This document shows positions 8,204 through 15,772 of a stretch of DNA of 64,000 nt, in pieces. The stretch lies in contig JAZBPX010000005.1 in the NCBI GenBank assembly GCA_036351775.1, forward strand, positions 1-64,000, in the 5' to 3' direction. Within the stretch, counting starts at the first letter, position 1, and each line of letters starts with the position of its first letter. Below the pieces are notes generated by a model. That model was given only the letters and a program-made list of their open reading frames with translations, was not told where the DNA came from and searched no databases. The translations under genes and the position numbers were made by a program. The stretch comes from Pacificimonas sp036351775. GTDB lineage: Bacteria; Pseudomonadota; Alphaproteobacteria; Sphingomonadales; Sphingomonadaceae.

Positions 8204-8569
8204 TCAAATCGTCAGCAGGTCCGCATCGTGCGCTTCGGCCAGGAAGCCGATCAGCCCCCCCGTCTGCGCGTGCCCGACCAGCGCAGCCCGGTCCATCGCC
8301 TCGCCGTGCAGGCCCGTCTCGCACGCCGTCAGAGCAATCTCCATCTCCGCCGTTTGCGCGATCAGCGCGGCGAGGGTGCCTGACCCGGCGGCCTCGGCCT
8401 CCGCATCCCCGTCATGCGCCGCCCCCGCTTCCAGCAGGCGCACTGCACCGCCCTGAAAGAACAGCCGCACCGGCCGCCCGAGCGCCGCCTCCGCCAGCGC
8501 TAGGGCCAGCCCGCCCCGTGCCCGCGCGGCATCGGCAGTCAGAATGATGATGTTCAGGCCGCGCGGCAT
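8204..8569 (-). CDS. DsrE-like sulfur-relay-fold small protein
   Basis: A 121-residue protein starting MPRGLNIIILTADAARARGG. The alternating hydrophobic strands (NIIILTAD, PVRLFFQGGAVRLL) and a helix of small residues match the DsrE/DsrF/TusD fold. A cysteine in MEIALTACETGLHG sits where DsrE proteins often have their acceptor cysteine. Its start lies inside the moeB-like gene's 3' end (16-base overlap), which suggests coupled expression with an E1-like enzyme of sulfur chemistry. The exact reaction is unknown. Confidence 0.65.
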   Translation of the reverse strand: MPRGLNIIILTADAARARGGLALALAEAALGRPVRLFFQGGAVRLLEAGAAHDGDAEAEAAGSGTLAALIAQTAEMEIALTACETGLHGEAMDRAALVGHAQTGGLIGFLAEAHDADLLTI

Positions 8570-9309
8570 ACCGTGCACTCCGGATCCTTGGGCAGGCGCA
8601 CGGTCCGCATCCGCTGGCTGCGCGCGTCGTAGAACAGCACCCGGCCCGTCATCGGCTCTCCGAACGGCACCAGCACGCGCACAACTTCCAGCGCCTGCAT
8701 CGAACCCATGATCCCCGCCACCGCGCCCAGAATGCCGCGCTCCGCGCAGCTCTGTTCGGGCCGGTCCTCCGCCGCGCCGACGAAGCAGCGCCAGCAGGGC
8801 TGATCCTTACGCCAGCCCTCGAAAACACCCAATTGCCCGACAAACGGCCCCACGGCCGCGCTCACAAGCGGCGTTACCAGCGCCAGCGCCGTGTCCGCCA
8901 CCACGCCGCGCGTCGCGAAGCTGTCCGACCCGTCCGCGATCACGTCATGCCCTTCGAGGAGCGCCCGCGCATTATCCGCCGTCAGCCGCTCGGCCTTCAC
9001 ATCCACCCGCACTTCGGCATTTAGCCGCTTCAGCGCCGCCTTTGCCGATGCCGTCTTCGCCATGCCGATATCGCCGGTCCCGTGCAGCACCTGCCGCTGC
9101 AGATTGGACAGGTCGACCGCATCGTCGTCGATCAGCGTAATGAACCCGGCGCCCGCCGCCACGAGATACTGCAGCAGCGGACTCCCCAGCCCGCCCGCGC
9201 CCACGACGGCAACCTTCGCCCGCGTCAGCCGCACCTGCCCCGCCCCGCCAATCTCCGGCAGGACGATGTGCCGCGCATAGCGCTCCAGCTGCTGATCGGA
9301 GAGGGTCAT
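8554..9309 (-). CDS. moeB: ThiF/MoeB/HesA family adenylyltransferase
   Basis: The enzyme adenylates the C-terminal glycine of a ubiquitin-like sulfur carrier such as MoaD or ThiS. The 251-residue protein starts MTLSDQQLERYARHIVLPEI. The nucleotide-binding GAGGLGSPLLQYLVAAGAG (about residues 37-55) and DLSNLQRQVLHGTGDIG are classic. Two CxxC pairs (CWRC and the terminal CTVC) form the structural zinc site. It lacks the rhodanese domain that some homologues carry. I chose ATG 9309 because upstream in-frame sequence belongs to the dioxygenase gene, which ends four bases earlier. MoeB and HesA/ThiF cannot be separated by eye. Confidence 0.9.
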   Translation of the reverse strand: MTLSDQQLERYARHIVLPEIGGAGQVRLTRAKVAVVGAGGLGSPLLQYLVAAGAGFITLIDDDAVDLSNLQRQVLHGTGDIGMAKTASAKAALKRLNAEVRVDVKAERLTADNARALLEGHDVIADGSDSFATRGVVADTALALVTPLVSAAVGPFVGQLGVFEGWRKDQPCWRCFVGAAEDRPEQSCAERGILGAVAGIMGSMQALEVVRVLVPFGEPMTGRVLFYDARSQRMRTVRLPKDPECTVCRAA

Positions 9310-9313
9310 GCGC

Positions 9314-9988
9314 CTAAGCGGCCACCGGTCTCTCGGAGGCCCAGCGCACGCCGCCCGGAAGTTCGACGTCCGGCGATAGATCAACCTGCAGCACCCGCCG
9401 GGGTCCCTCCGATGTTGACGTCCCGGACCGATGCACGACCAACGTCGGATAAAGCCACACATCGCCTGGCGCGGCATTACAAGTCAACACCGTGCGCTTG
9501 TCCGCAAGATTCGCAATCTCTGACACCGACAGAATGCCATCGACAGGTGCGCCGTACAGAATCTCAAGCGGGCCGTTCGAGGCATCAACGCCGTCCAAAT
9601 GGATACGAGCTGTCACCATCCGCTCCAGGATTTCCGGCGGTGGTTCGCAGTGAACAACGCCGTCTTTGAGGTTCCAGTTCTTATACCCGTCCACTGGCAA
9701 TTTGTTCGCCACTGCGATGGTTCGATCCTGATGCCAGCCAAGCGCCCAGTTCGCATCCCGCCGCTTGTCAAACAGGATGGCGCGGACGGCGTAATAGGAT
9801 CGCCCGAGGTGCTGTGTGGTAAGCGATTCCAAAGATCTCCTTATGCCTGATATGGCCTGTGTGCACAGATCGATCCGATGCCCGGCTTTTGTCGGCCAAG
9901 GCAGCAGTGCCAGTTCACCCAAGCGCGGAGTCATGGCTGCCGGGAGGCGCGCGGCCGCAGTCGACCTAAGTTGCTCTACAACCGTCAA
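9314..9988 (-). CDS. Phytanoyl-CoA dioxygenase (PhyH) family protein
   Basis: A 224-residue member of the non-haem Fe(II)/2-oxoglutarate dioxygenase superfamily. The iron-binding HxD is visible in LGWHQDRTIAV (about residues 82-92) and the distal histidine in YPTLVVHRSGTSTSEGPRR (about 181-199), which also offers the arginine for 2-oxoglutarate. Substrate is unknown. The TTG start at 9988 overlaps the dut TGA by four bases, and the moeB-like gene starts four bases after its stop. It is therefore embedded in a housekeeping operon although nothing links its chemistry to dUTPase or MoeB. Confidence 0.82.
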   Translation of the reverse strand: MTVVEQLRSTAAARLPAAMTPRLGELALLPWPTKAGHRIDLCTQAISGIRRSLESLTTQHLGRSYYAVRAILFDKRRDANWALGWHQDRTIAVANKLPVDGYKNWNLKDGVVHCEPPPEILERMVTARIHLDGVDASNGPLEILYGAPVDGILSVSEIANLADKRTVLTCNAAPGDVWLYPTLVVHRSGTSTSEGPRRVLQVDLSPDVELPGGVRWASERPVAA

Positions 9989-10428
9989 CGCCCCGTACTC
10001 CCGAACCCGCCCTCGGCGCGCTGCGTATCCGACAGCGTTTCCACTGCCGCGAACACCGCCCGCTGCACGGGCGCGGGCACCAACTGCGCGATTCGCTCGC
10101 CACGGCGAACCGGAAACGACTCATCCCCCAGATTGGCGAGGATGATCTTCACCTCGCCGCGATAATCGGAATCGATGGTTCCCGGCGTATTGAGACAGGT
10201 GACGCCGTGCTTCAGCGCCAGGCCGGAGCGCGGTCGCACCTGCACTTCATACCCCGCCGGGATCGCCATCGCGAAGCCCGTAGCCACCGCATGGCGCGCG
10301 CCCGGTGCGAGGTCGAGATCCTCTGCCGCGACCACGTCCATGCCCGCCGCGCCGTCCGACGCATAGGCCGGTTCCGGCAGGTCCTCGCCATGCGGCAGGC
10401 GCTTCAGTTCAATGGCGATCGGGGTCAT
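9985..10428 (-). CDS. dut: dUTP diphosphatase
   Basis: Hydrolyses dUTP to dUMP and keeps uracil out of DNA. The 147 residues form the trimeric dUTPase with motifs in order: SDGAAGMDVVAAED (motif I), VRPRSGLALKHGV (II), NTPGTIDSDYRGEVKIIL (III, with the catalytic Asp), RRGERIAQLV (IV) and the glycine-rich C-terminal RAEGGFGSTGR (V). All key residues are present. The ATG overlaps the coaBC stop by ATGA, so it is translated in tandem with it. Confidence 0.97.
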   Translation of the reverse strand: MTPIAIELKRLPHGEDLPEPAYASDGAAGMDVVAAEDLDLAPGARHAVATGFAMAIPAGYEVQVRPRSGLALKHGVTCLNTPGTIDSDYRGEVKIILANLGDESFPVRRGERIAQLVPAPVQRAVFAAVETLSDTQRAEGGFGSTGR

Positions 10429-11633
10429 CTAAGCGCCTCCGCGATCCGTTCCGCCAGCCGCCGCGCGACCACGTCTTTCGGCAGGTCCGGCCAGTCCTCG
10501 GTCCCGTCCGCCGTCACAAGGTGCACGCGGTTGTCGGTACCGCCCATCACGTCCCCCGACACGTCATTCGCCACGATCCAGTCGCAGCCTTTGCGGGCAA
10601 GCTTCGCCTTCGCGTGTTCGACGACCCTTTCGGTTTCGGCGGCAAAGCCCACGACGAGGCCCGGCCTCTGCGCATGGCGCGAAAGCGCCGCCAAGATGTC
10701 CGGGTTCTCCGTCAGGGGCAGCGCGGGCGGGCCGCCGCCATCCTTCTTCAGCTTCTGCGGCGCGTCCTCCGCGCGCCAGTCGGCGACCGCGGCAACCATG
10801 ACGGCGATGTCCGCGGGCAGCGCATTCTCGACTGCCGCCTGCATCTCGCGCGCGGTCTCCACATCGACGCGGGTTACGTTGCGCGGCACGGGCAGGGTCA
10901 CCGGTCCCGCAACCAAAGTGACCTTCGCGCCGAGGTCCGCGAGCGCCCCGGCAATGGCAAAGCCCTGCCTGCCGCTCGACCGGTTCGCCAGATAGCGCAC
11001 GGGGTCGATGGGTTCGTGCGTCGGCCCGGCGGTCACGATGGCATGTTTTCCAGAAAGAGGACGCGGGCCTTCAGGCTCGGCTAGCTTGGTCTCCGCCGCC
11101 AGTTCAGAGCGGATGCGTTCCACGATCTGCGGCGGTTCGGGCAGGCGGCCAGCGCCCCATTCCCCGCAGGCCATGCCGCCCACGTCCGGCTCCATCACCC
11201 GTGCGCCGTCCTCTGCAAGCTGGCGGACATTCCGCTGCGTCGCCGGGTGGTTCCACATGCGGACGTTCATCGCGGGCACCCACAGGACACGCGTGTCTGT
11301 GGCGAGGAGAAGCGTCGTCGCCAGATCGTCGGCGATCCCGCTCGCAGCCTTCGCCATGATGTTCGCTGTTGCGGGGCAGACGACGAGCAGGTCGGCATCC
11401 CGGCTCAGCTGGATATGGCCGATCTCCTGCTCTTCGGTTGCGTCGAGCATGTCGCCGAACACCCGGTCCCCGGTCAGTACCGAAACGGACAGCGGCGTCA
11501 CGAAGCTCTTGGCACTTTCCGTCATCACCGCGCGCACCTTCGCGCCCTCGCGGTTCAGCAGCCGCACCAGCTCCAGCGCCTTATACGCCGCAACCCCGCC
11601 GGAAATGATGAGGAGGATACGCTTGTCCTGCAT
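10425..11633 (-). CDS. coaBC: Bifunctional phosphopantothenoylcysteine decarboxylase / phosphopantothenate-cysteine ligase
   Basis: Two consecutive steps of coenzyme A synthesis in one 402-residue protein. The N-terminal flavoprotein CoaC half starts MQDKRILLIISGGVAAYKAL, includes ATANIMAKAASGIADDL and has the reactive cysteine in GGMACGEWGAGRLPEP (around residue 158). The CoaB half starts at about 195 with GKHAIVTAGPTHEPIDPVRY and contains the nucleotide-binding ANRSSGRQGFAIA. The gene sits 10 bases after ubiB and overlaps dut, within a ubiE-ubiB-coaBC-dut operon conserved in Sphingomonadales. Confidence 0.96.
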   Translation of the reverse strand: MQDKRILLIISGGVAAYKALELVRLLNREGAKVRAVMTESAKSFVTPLSVSVLTGDRVFGDMLDATEEQEIGHIQLSRDADLLVVCPATANIMAKAASGIADDLATTLLLATDTRVLWVPAMNVRMWNHPATQRNVRQLAEDGARVMEPDVGGMACGEWGAGRLPEPPQIVERIRSELAAETKLAEPEGPRPLSGKHAIVTAGPTHEPIDPVRYLANRSSGRQGFAIAGALADLGAKVTLVAGPVTLPVPRNVTRVDVETAREMQAAVENALPADIAVMVAAVADWRAEDAPQKLKKDGGGPPALPLTENPDILAALSRHAQRPGLVVGFAAETERVVEHAKAKLARKGCDWIVANDVSGDVMGGTDNRVHLVTADGTEDWPDLPKDVVARRLAERIAEALR

Positions 11634-11643
11634 GGACTGCCTC

Positions 11644-13173
11644 CTAGAGCGATGCCCCCAGTGCGAAAAGGCCCGCGCCGATGGCTGTTCCGGCCAGCAG
11701 CCACGGCAAGCCGCGCGCGGACTGCTTCTCCGGCAGCGGCGCGAGCGGGGGCAGGAGCGGCGCGGCGCCGGGGTCCGGGACCAGCGTCATTACGCGGCGC
11801 ATGAAGTTCGGGAACTCGGCGAGGGTGCGCGCATCCTTGATCAGACGGTCGGCAAGCATGCCCTCCGGCCCCATCTCGTCGCGGCCCCATTCGCGGATCA
11901 GCGGATCGGCGATGGCCTGCATGTTGACGTCGGGGTCGAGCGCGTAGGCGACGCCCTCCACCATCACCATCGTCTTCTGGAGGAGGAGGAGGTGCGGCTG
12001 CGTCACCATGTCGAACTGGCGCGTGATGGTGAACAGGCCGTCCAGCATCTGGCCGATGGAAATGTCCTTCACCGGCAGGCCGCGAATCGGCTCGCCGACG
12101 GACCGCAGCGCGGTCACGAACTCGTTGAGGTCGTGGTGCGGCGGGACATAGCCAGCTTCGAAATGGATTTCCGCCACGCGGCGATACTGGCCGTTGATCA
12201 GCCCAGAGAGGATCTCGGCCAGCCAGAGGCGCGCCTGATGGTCGATCCGGCCCATGATGCCGAAATCGATGGCGGCGACCCGTCCGTCGGCCAGCGCAAA
12301 AATGTTTCCCTGGTGGAGGTCCGCGTGAAAGAAGCCGTCGATGACCGCCTGCCGCAGGAAGCCGCGCACCAGGATCGCGGCCAGCGCGGGCTGGTCGATC
12401 CCGGCCTCGATCAGCGCCGCGCGGTTTGTCAGCTTGATACCGTCGACCCATTCGATCGTCATGACGCGGCGCGCCGTGCGCTGCCAGTCGATCTCCGGCA
12501 CCACGAATCCCGGCTCCGCGACCATGTTGTCTTTCAGTTCGGAGGCGGAGGCAGCCTCGATCTTCAGGTTCAGCTCGCGCTCGGTCCAGCGGCGGAAATA
12601 GGCGATGGTCGCGCGCGGGCGAAGCCGGGCGAACTCGCCGCCCATCGCCTCGACCCGGGCCGCCATCCATTCATAGGTTTCGATGGCGCGGGCGAACTCG
12701 TCCTCGATGCCCGGGCGCAGCACCTTGACCGCGACCGTGCGGCCGTCCGTCGTCACTGCCTTGTGCACCTGGGCGATGGACGCCGAACCGACGGGCACCT
12801 CCTCGATGCTGGTGAAGAGGTCGGTCCAGGGCCGCTCGAACGCCGCCTCGATGGATGCGGTGAAGTCGGCGAAGGGATAGGGTGCCAGGTTGTCCTGCAG
12901 GCTCGACAGCTCCCGCGCAGCCTCTTCACCCACCAAATCGGGACGCGTTGCCAAAGCCTGCCCCAGCTTGATCGCGGCGGGGCCAAGATCCTGGAACGCC
13001 TCGCGGTAGCGCGGCTGCTTCGGCGCGCGCGTCCCAAACCGTGCAAGCTTCGCGAGCCGGCGGAGCGGCGGCGGCGCATGCGGATGTGTCTCGAACACGC
13101 GCAGCACGCCGTGCCGCGCGAGCGTGCGCGCCCACAGGAAGACGCGCCGCGAATGGACCGCGCTGGCGGTCAA
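11644..13173 (-). CDS. ubiB: UbiB, ubiquinone biosynthesis atypical kinase/ATPase
   Basis: A 509-residue member of the ABC1/UbiB/COQ8 protein-kinase-like family needed for ubiquinone synthesis. Visible features are the KxGQ signature in DLGPAAIKLGQALATRPDLV (about residues 48-67), the Ala-rich nucleotide loop VPVGSASIAQVHKAV, the catalytic-loop GFFHADLHQGNIFAL, the DFG-like AIDFGIMGR and two hydrophobic C-terminal segments. Reading open upstream of 13173 only shadows ubiE. I place the start at the TTG at 13173, which overlaps the ubiE TGA by four bases (TTGA) and begins MTASAVHSRR. Confidence 0.94.
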   Translation of the reverse strand: MTASAVHSRRVFLWARTLARHGVLRVFETHPHAPPPLRRLAKLARFGTRAPKQPRYREAFQDLGPAAIKLGQALATRPDLVGEEAARELSSLQDNLAPYPFADFTASIEAAFERPWTDLFTSIEEVPVGSASIAQVHKAVTTDGRTVAVKVLRPGIEDEFARAIETYEWMAARVEAMGGEFARLRPRATIAYFRRWTERELNLKIEAASASELKDNMVAEPGFVVPEIDWQRTARRVMTIEWVDGIKLTNRAALIEAGIDQPALAAILVRGFLRQAVIDGFFHADLHQGNIFALADGRVAAIDFGIMGRIDHQARLWLAEILSGLINGQYRRVAEIHFEAGYVPPHHDLNEFVTALRSVGEPIRGLPVKDISIGQMLDGLFTITRQFDMVTQPHLLLLQKTMVMVEGVAYALDPDVNMQAIADPLIREWGRDEMGPEGMLADRLIKDARTLAEFPNFMRRVMTLVPDPGAAPLLPPLAPLPEKQSARGLPWLLAGTAIGAGLFALGASL

Positions 13174-13904
13174 AGCTTCCAGCCGCTGTGAATCGCCACC
13201 GCGCCGCCAAGGATCGGCGTCACCGCCGTCCGGCGAAAGCCCGCCTGTTCGATCATGGCGCGAAAGTCCTCCATCGGCGGGAACTTGCGGATCGATTCGA
13301 CGAGATACCGGTAGGCCTCCTCGTCCTTCGCGACCGCCCTGCCGATCTTCGGCACGACGTTCATCGAATAGGCGTCGTAGACTTTCGCGGCGACGGGCCA
13401 TTCCATGCGGCTGAATTCCAGGCAGAAGAACCGCCCGCCAAATTTCAGCACCCTGTGCGCCTCGCCCAGCGCGGCGGGAATGTCGGTCACGTTCCGGATG
13501 CCAAAGGCGATGGTGTAGGCATCGAAAGCCGCGTCCCCGAAGCTGAGCGTTTCGGCGTTTTCCACCTGCCAGGTCAGCCGGTCCGCCAGTTCGGCGGGCG
13601 CGCGTTTCTCGCCCTCCTCGAGCATGTGCGGGTTGATATCGGCGATGGTCACGTCCGCCCCCCGCCGCGCGATGCGAACGGCGATGTCGCCCGTGCCGCC
13701 GGCCATATCTAGCACATGCTCGCCCGCCCGCGGCGCGAGCTGGCCAACGAACCGGTCTTTCCACAGCCGGTGCAGTCCGCCGGACATCAGGTCGTTCATC
13801 AGGTCGTAACTGCCTGCGACGCGCGCGAAGACGGAGCCGACGCGCCGCGTCTTCTCCTCCGGGCTGACTGTCTGGAATCCGTAGCTGACGGTCTCTTCGC
13901 TCAT
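13170..13904 (-). CDS. ubiE: Demethylmenaquinol/2-polyprenyl-6-methoxy-1,4-benzoquinol methyltransferase
   Basis: C-methylation step of ubiquinone synthesis. A 244-residue class I methyltransferase starting MSEETVSYGFQTVSPEEKTR. The UbiE signature YDLMNDLMSGGLHRLWKDRF is at about residues 34-53, the SAM loop HVLDMAGGTGDIAVR follows, and the second signature block AFGIRNVTD lies near residue 138. I chose ATG 13904 because the upstream in-frame extension covers the divergent mutM and is not conserved in the family. It is the first gene of the ubiE-ubiB-coaBC-dut operon. Confidence 0.96.
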   Translation of the reverse strand: MSEETVSYGFQTVSPEEKTRRVGSVFARVAGSYDLMNDLMSGGLHRLWKDRFVGQLAPRAGEHVLDMAGGTGDIAVRIARRGADVTIADINPHMLEEGEKRAPAELADRLTWQVENAETLSFGDAAFDAYTIAFGIRNVTDIPAALGEAHRVLKFGGRFFCLEFSRMEWPVAAKVYDAYSMNVVPKIGRAVAKDEEAYRYLVESIRKFPPMEDFRAMIEQAGFRRTAVTPILGGAVAIHSGWKL

Positions 13905-13999
13905 ATGCGGGCGCTTAGCCGCACCTTGGGGGCGCGGCAAACGCGCCTTATGTCGCGATATGATGATCGCTTCGCCGCCTGCCCGCTTCGCCCGCTGCC

Positions 14000-14812
14000 A
14001 TGCCTGAACTGCCAGAGGTCGAGACGACCATGCGCGGGATCGCGGCGCATCTGGAGGGACAGCGGCTGTCTTCCGTCGAGGTCCGCCGCCCGGACCTGCG
14101 CTGGCCGATCGCCCCCGATTTTCGCCAGCGGCTGGAAGGGGCAACCGTCGAATCGGTCGGGCGCCGCGCAAAATATGGCCTGATCCATACCAGCCGGGAT
14201 GACACGGTTATCCTTCACCTCGGGATGTCCGGCCGCCTTCGCATCGCGCCGGAGGCGATCGAGACGCACGATCATGTCGTCTTCTCCACCGATGCCGTCC
14301 GTATCGCGCTGAACGACCCGCGCCGTTTCGGTTCGCTTCATATCGTGCGGCGGGATTTGCTGGCAGAGCATCCCCTGATCGCGGCCTGCGGGCCCGAGCC
14401 GCTGTCGGACGCCCTCACGGCCGACCATCTGCGCGATGTTCTGAAATCGAGCCGCGCGCCGGTAAAAGCACTGCTTCTGGACGGTCGCCGCATCGCCGGG
14501 CTCGGCAACATCTATGTGTGCGAGGCGCTGTTCGATGCCGGGATTCGTCCCACCCGGAAGGGCGTCCGCTTGACCCGGGCCGAGATGGGCCGGCTCGCCA
14601 AGGCGATTCCCGCCGTGCTGGTTAAAGCGATCGAGGCGGGCGGTTCCAGCCTCCGCGATTTCGCGCAGCCATCGGGCGAGCTCGGCTACTTCCAGCATGA
14701 TTTCCGTGTGTACGGGCGAGAGGGAGAGCCCTGCCGCACCTGCGGAACCCCGGTTCGGCGGATCGTTCAGTCCGCGCGGTCCAGTTTCTTCTGTCCTACC
14801 TGCCAGAAGTAG
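14000..14812 (+). CDS. mutM: Formamidopyrimidine-DNA glycosylase
   Basis: Removes 8-oxoguanine and ring-opened purines by beta,delta-elimination. The 270-residue protein has the catalytic N-terminus MPELPEVETTMRGIAAHLEG with Pro-1 nucleophile (after Met removal) and Glu. The H2TH region includes LLDGRRIAGLGNIYVCEALF and the C-terminal zinc finger has CRTC and CPTC (last 26 residues). Divergent from ubiE with a 95-base gap that must hold both promoters. The mutM-rpsT-dnaA order is typical for Sphingomonadales. Confidence 0.97.
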   Translation: MPELPEVETTMRGIAAHLEGQRLSSVEVRRPDLRWPIAPDFRQRLEGATVESVGRRAKYGLIHTSRDDTVILHLGMSGRLRIAPEAIETHDHVVFSTDAVRIALNDPRRFGSLHIVRRDLLAEHPLIAACGPEPLSDALTADHLRDVLKSSRAPVKALLLDGRRIAGLGNIYVCEALFDAGIRPTRKGVRLTRAEMGRLAKAIPAVLVKAIEAGGSSLRDFAQPSGELGYFQHDFRVYGREGEPCRTCGTPVRRIVQSARSSFFCPTCQK

Positions 14813-14962
14813 AGGGGTTTCCCTTGACGAATCCGGGGCTCGCGCCTAATTGCGCCGCTTTCCGGCTCACGCCCTCTTGGCTGGGCCATGCGTCTGCGCG
14901 CCGCTTTTCCGCACGCCGCCGCTCGATACCGAACCGACGATTAGACAGGACCGACACAGCCG

Positions 14963-15226
14963 ATGGCCAATACTCCCCAGGCGCGCAAGCGTATCCGCCG
15001 CAACGATCGCCGCGCCGTTATCAACGGTGCCCGGGTCAGCGCGATCCGCACGTACGTGAAGAAGGTCGAGACGGCCATCGAGGCCGGCGACAAGGCTGCT
15101 GCCGAGGCCGCGCTCAGGACTGCTCAGCCGCAGATTGCCCGCGGCGTTGCCAAGGGTGTGATGCACAAGAACACGGCAGCCAGAAAAATGTCGCGCCTTT
15201 CAAGCCGGATTCAGGCAATCGGCTGA
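14963..15226 (+). CDS. rpsT: 30S ribosomal protein S20
   Basis: A lysine/arginine/alanine-rich 87-residue protein starting MANTPQARKRIRRNDRRAVI. The helical bundle ends in MHKNTAARKMSRLSSRIQAI, which is the S20 hallmark. The ATG at 14963 is preceded by GACAGGACCGACACAG. The 150-base gap after mutM probably contains its own promoter. A strong intrinsic terminator lies directly downstream. Confidence 0.97.
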   Translation: MANTPQARKRIRRNDRRAVINGARVSAIRTYVKKVETAIEAGDKAAAEAALRTAQPQIARGVAKGVMHKNTAARKMSRLSSRIQAIG

Positions 15227-15251
15227 CTCTTGCAAACTTAACAAATGTTTA

Positions 15252-15287
15252 GGGCGTCCGGGCGAAGGTTCGGGTGCCCTTTTCTTT
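15252..15287 (+). terminator. Rho-independent terminator of rpsT
   Basis: A 9-bp stem GGGCGTCCG / CGGGTGCCC (two G-U pairs in RNA) closes a 10-base loop at 15261-15270. It is followed at once by TTTTCTTT at 15280-15287. It is 25 bases after the rpsT stop, so it separates rpsT from dnaA transcription. Confidence 0.88.
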
Positions 15288-15772
15288 GTCCGAATCATTG
15301 TATTTCAATGAGTCGCGCGTGGGTCTTTAGATCCGGGTTTGAGAGTTCCGAACGGCCTTTGAGAGCGCCTCGATGCAGCGAATCGCGGGCCATCCTTGTC
15401 AAACCATTTATTTCAAAATTGTGTCCGGCCGAACCCTTGAACATACCCGGCATGCAGGACTACAAAGTGTGTCTGCCAGCAATGGCGGGTCAGTAAATTT
15501 CAATGCTTCCCAGGCTGGTTCGAGTTCGGGGTAGGTTGCGGCAAGTATGTTCGCAGCTCACAGGGAAGTCGTGCGTAGTGAAGAAGGTAGGTTTTCAGGG
15601 TCCGGATTTGGTCCACGCAAGTCATTGCGAGACCGCGCCGCCGCCATATTATCGGTGGTCTGGCGCAACCTGGCAGACCAGAAAACAAGGCGGCGTTGCC
15701 CCCGTGGGCGGCGCTTGGGGAGGGTTTGTGCCGGAACTGTCCGGCTGACCCGCAAACTGGGAGGTTTGGGCG
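15288..15772. other. Long non-coding leader upstream of dnaA
   Basis: 485 bases without a convincing gene; the short frames here have no family features. I see no TTATCCACA-type DnaA box cluster and no AT-rich unwinding tract, so I cannot call an origin of replication. The stretch is locally less GC-rich than its surroundings around 15400-15420. The motif ATTTCAATG occurs twice (15302-15310 and 15497-15505) with unknown meaning. The dnaA promoter must lie here. Confidence 0.5.

Noticed and set aside
11008..13191. 727-codon plus-strand frame
   Set aside because: Antisense to coaBC and ubiB, both of which have complete motif sets on the minus strand.
13174..13764. 197-residue N-terminal extension of the UbiB frame
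   Set aside because: It lies wholly inside ubiE in another frame; UbiB homology begins at the TTG overlapping the ubiE stop.
15288..15772. oriC next to dnaA
   Set aside because: I could find no cluster of TTATCCACA-like boxes and no AT-rich unwinding element on either strand.
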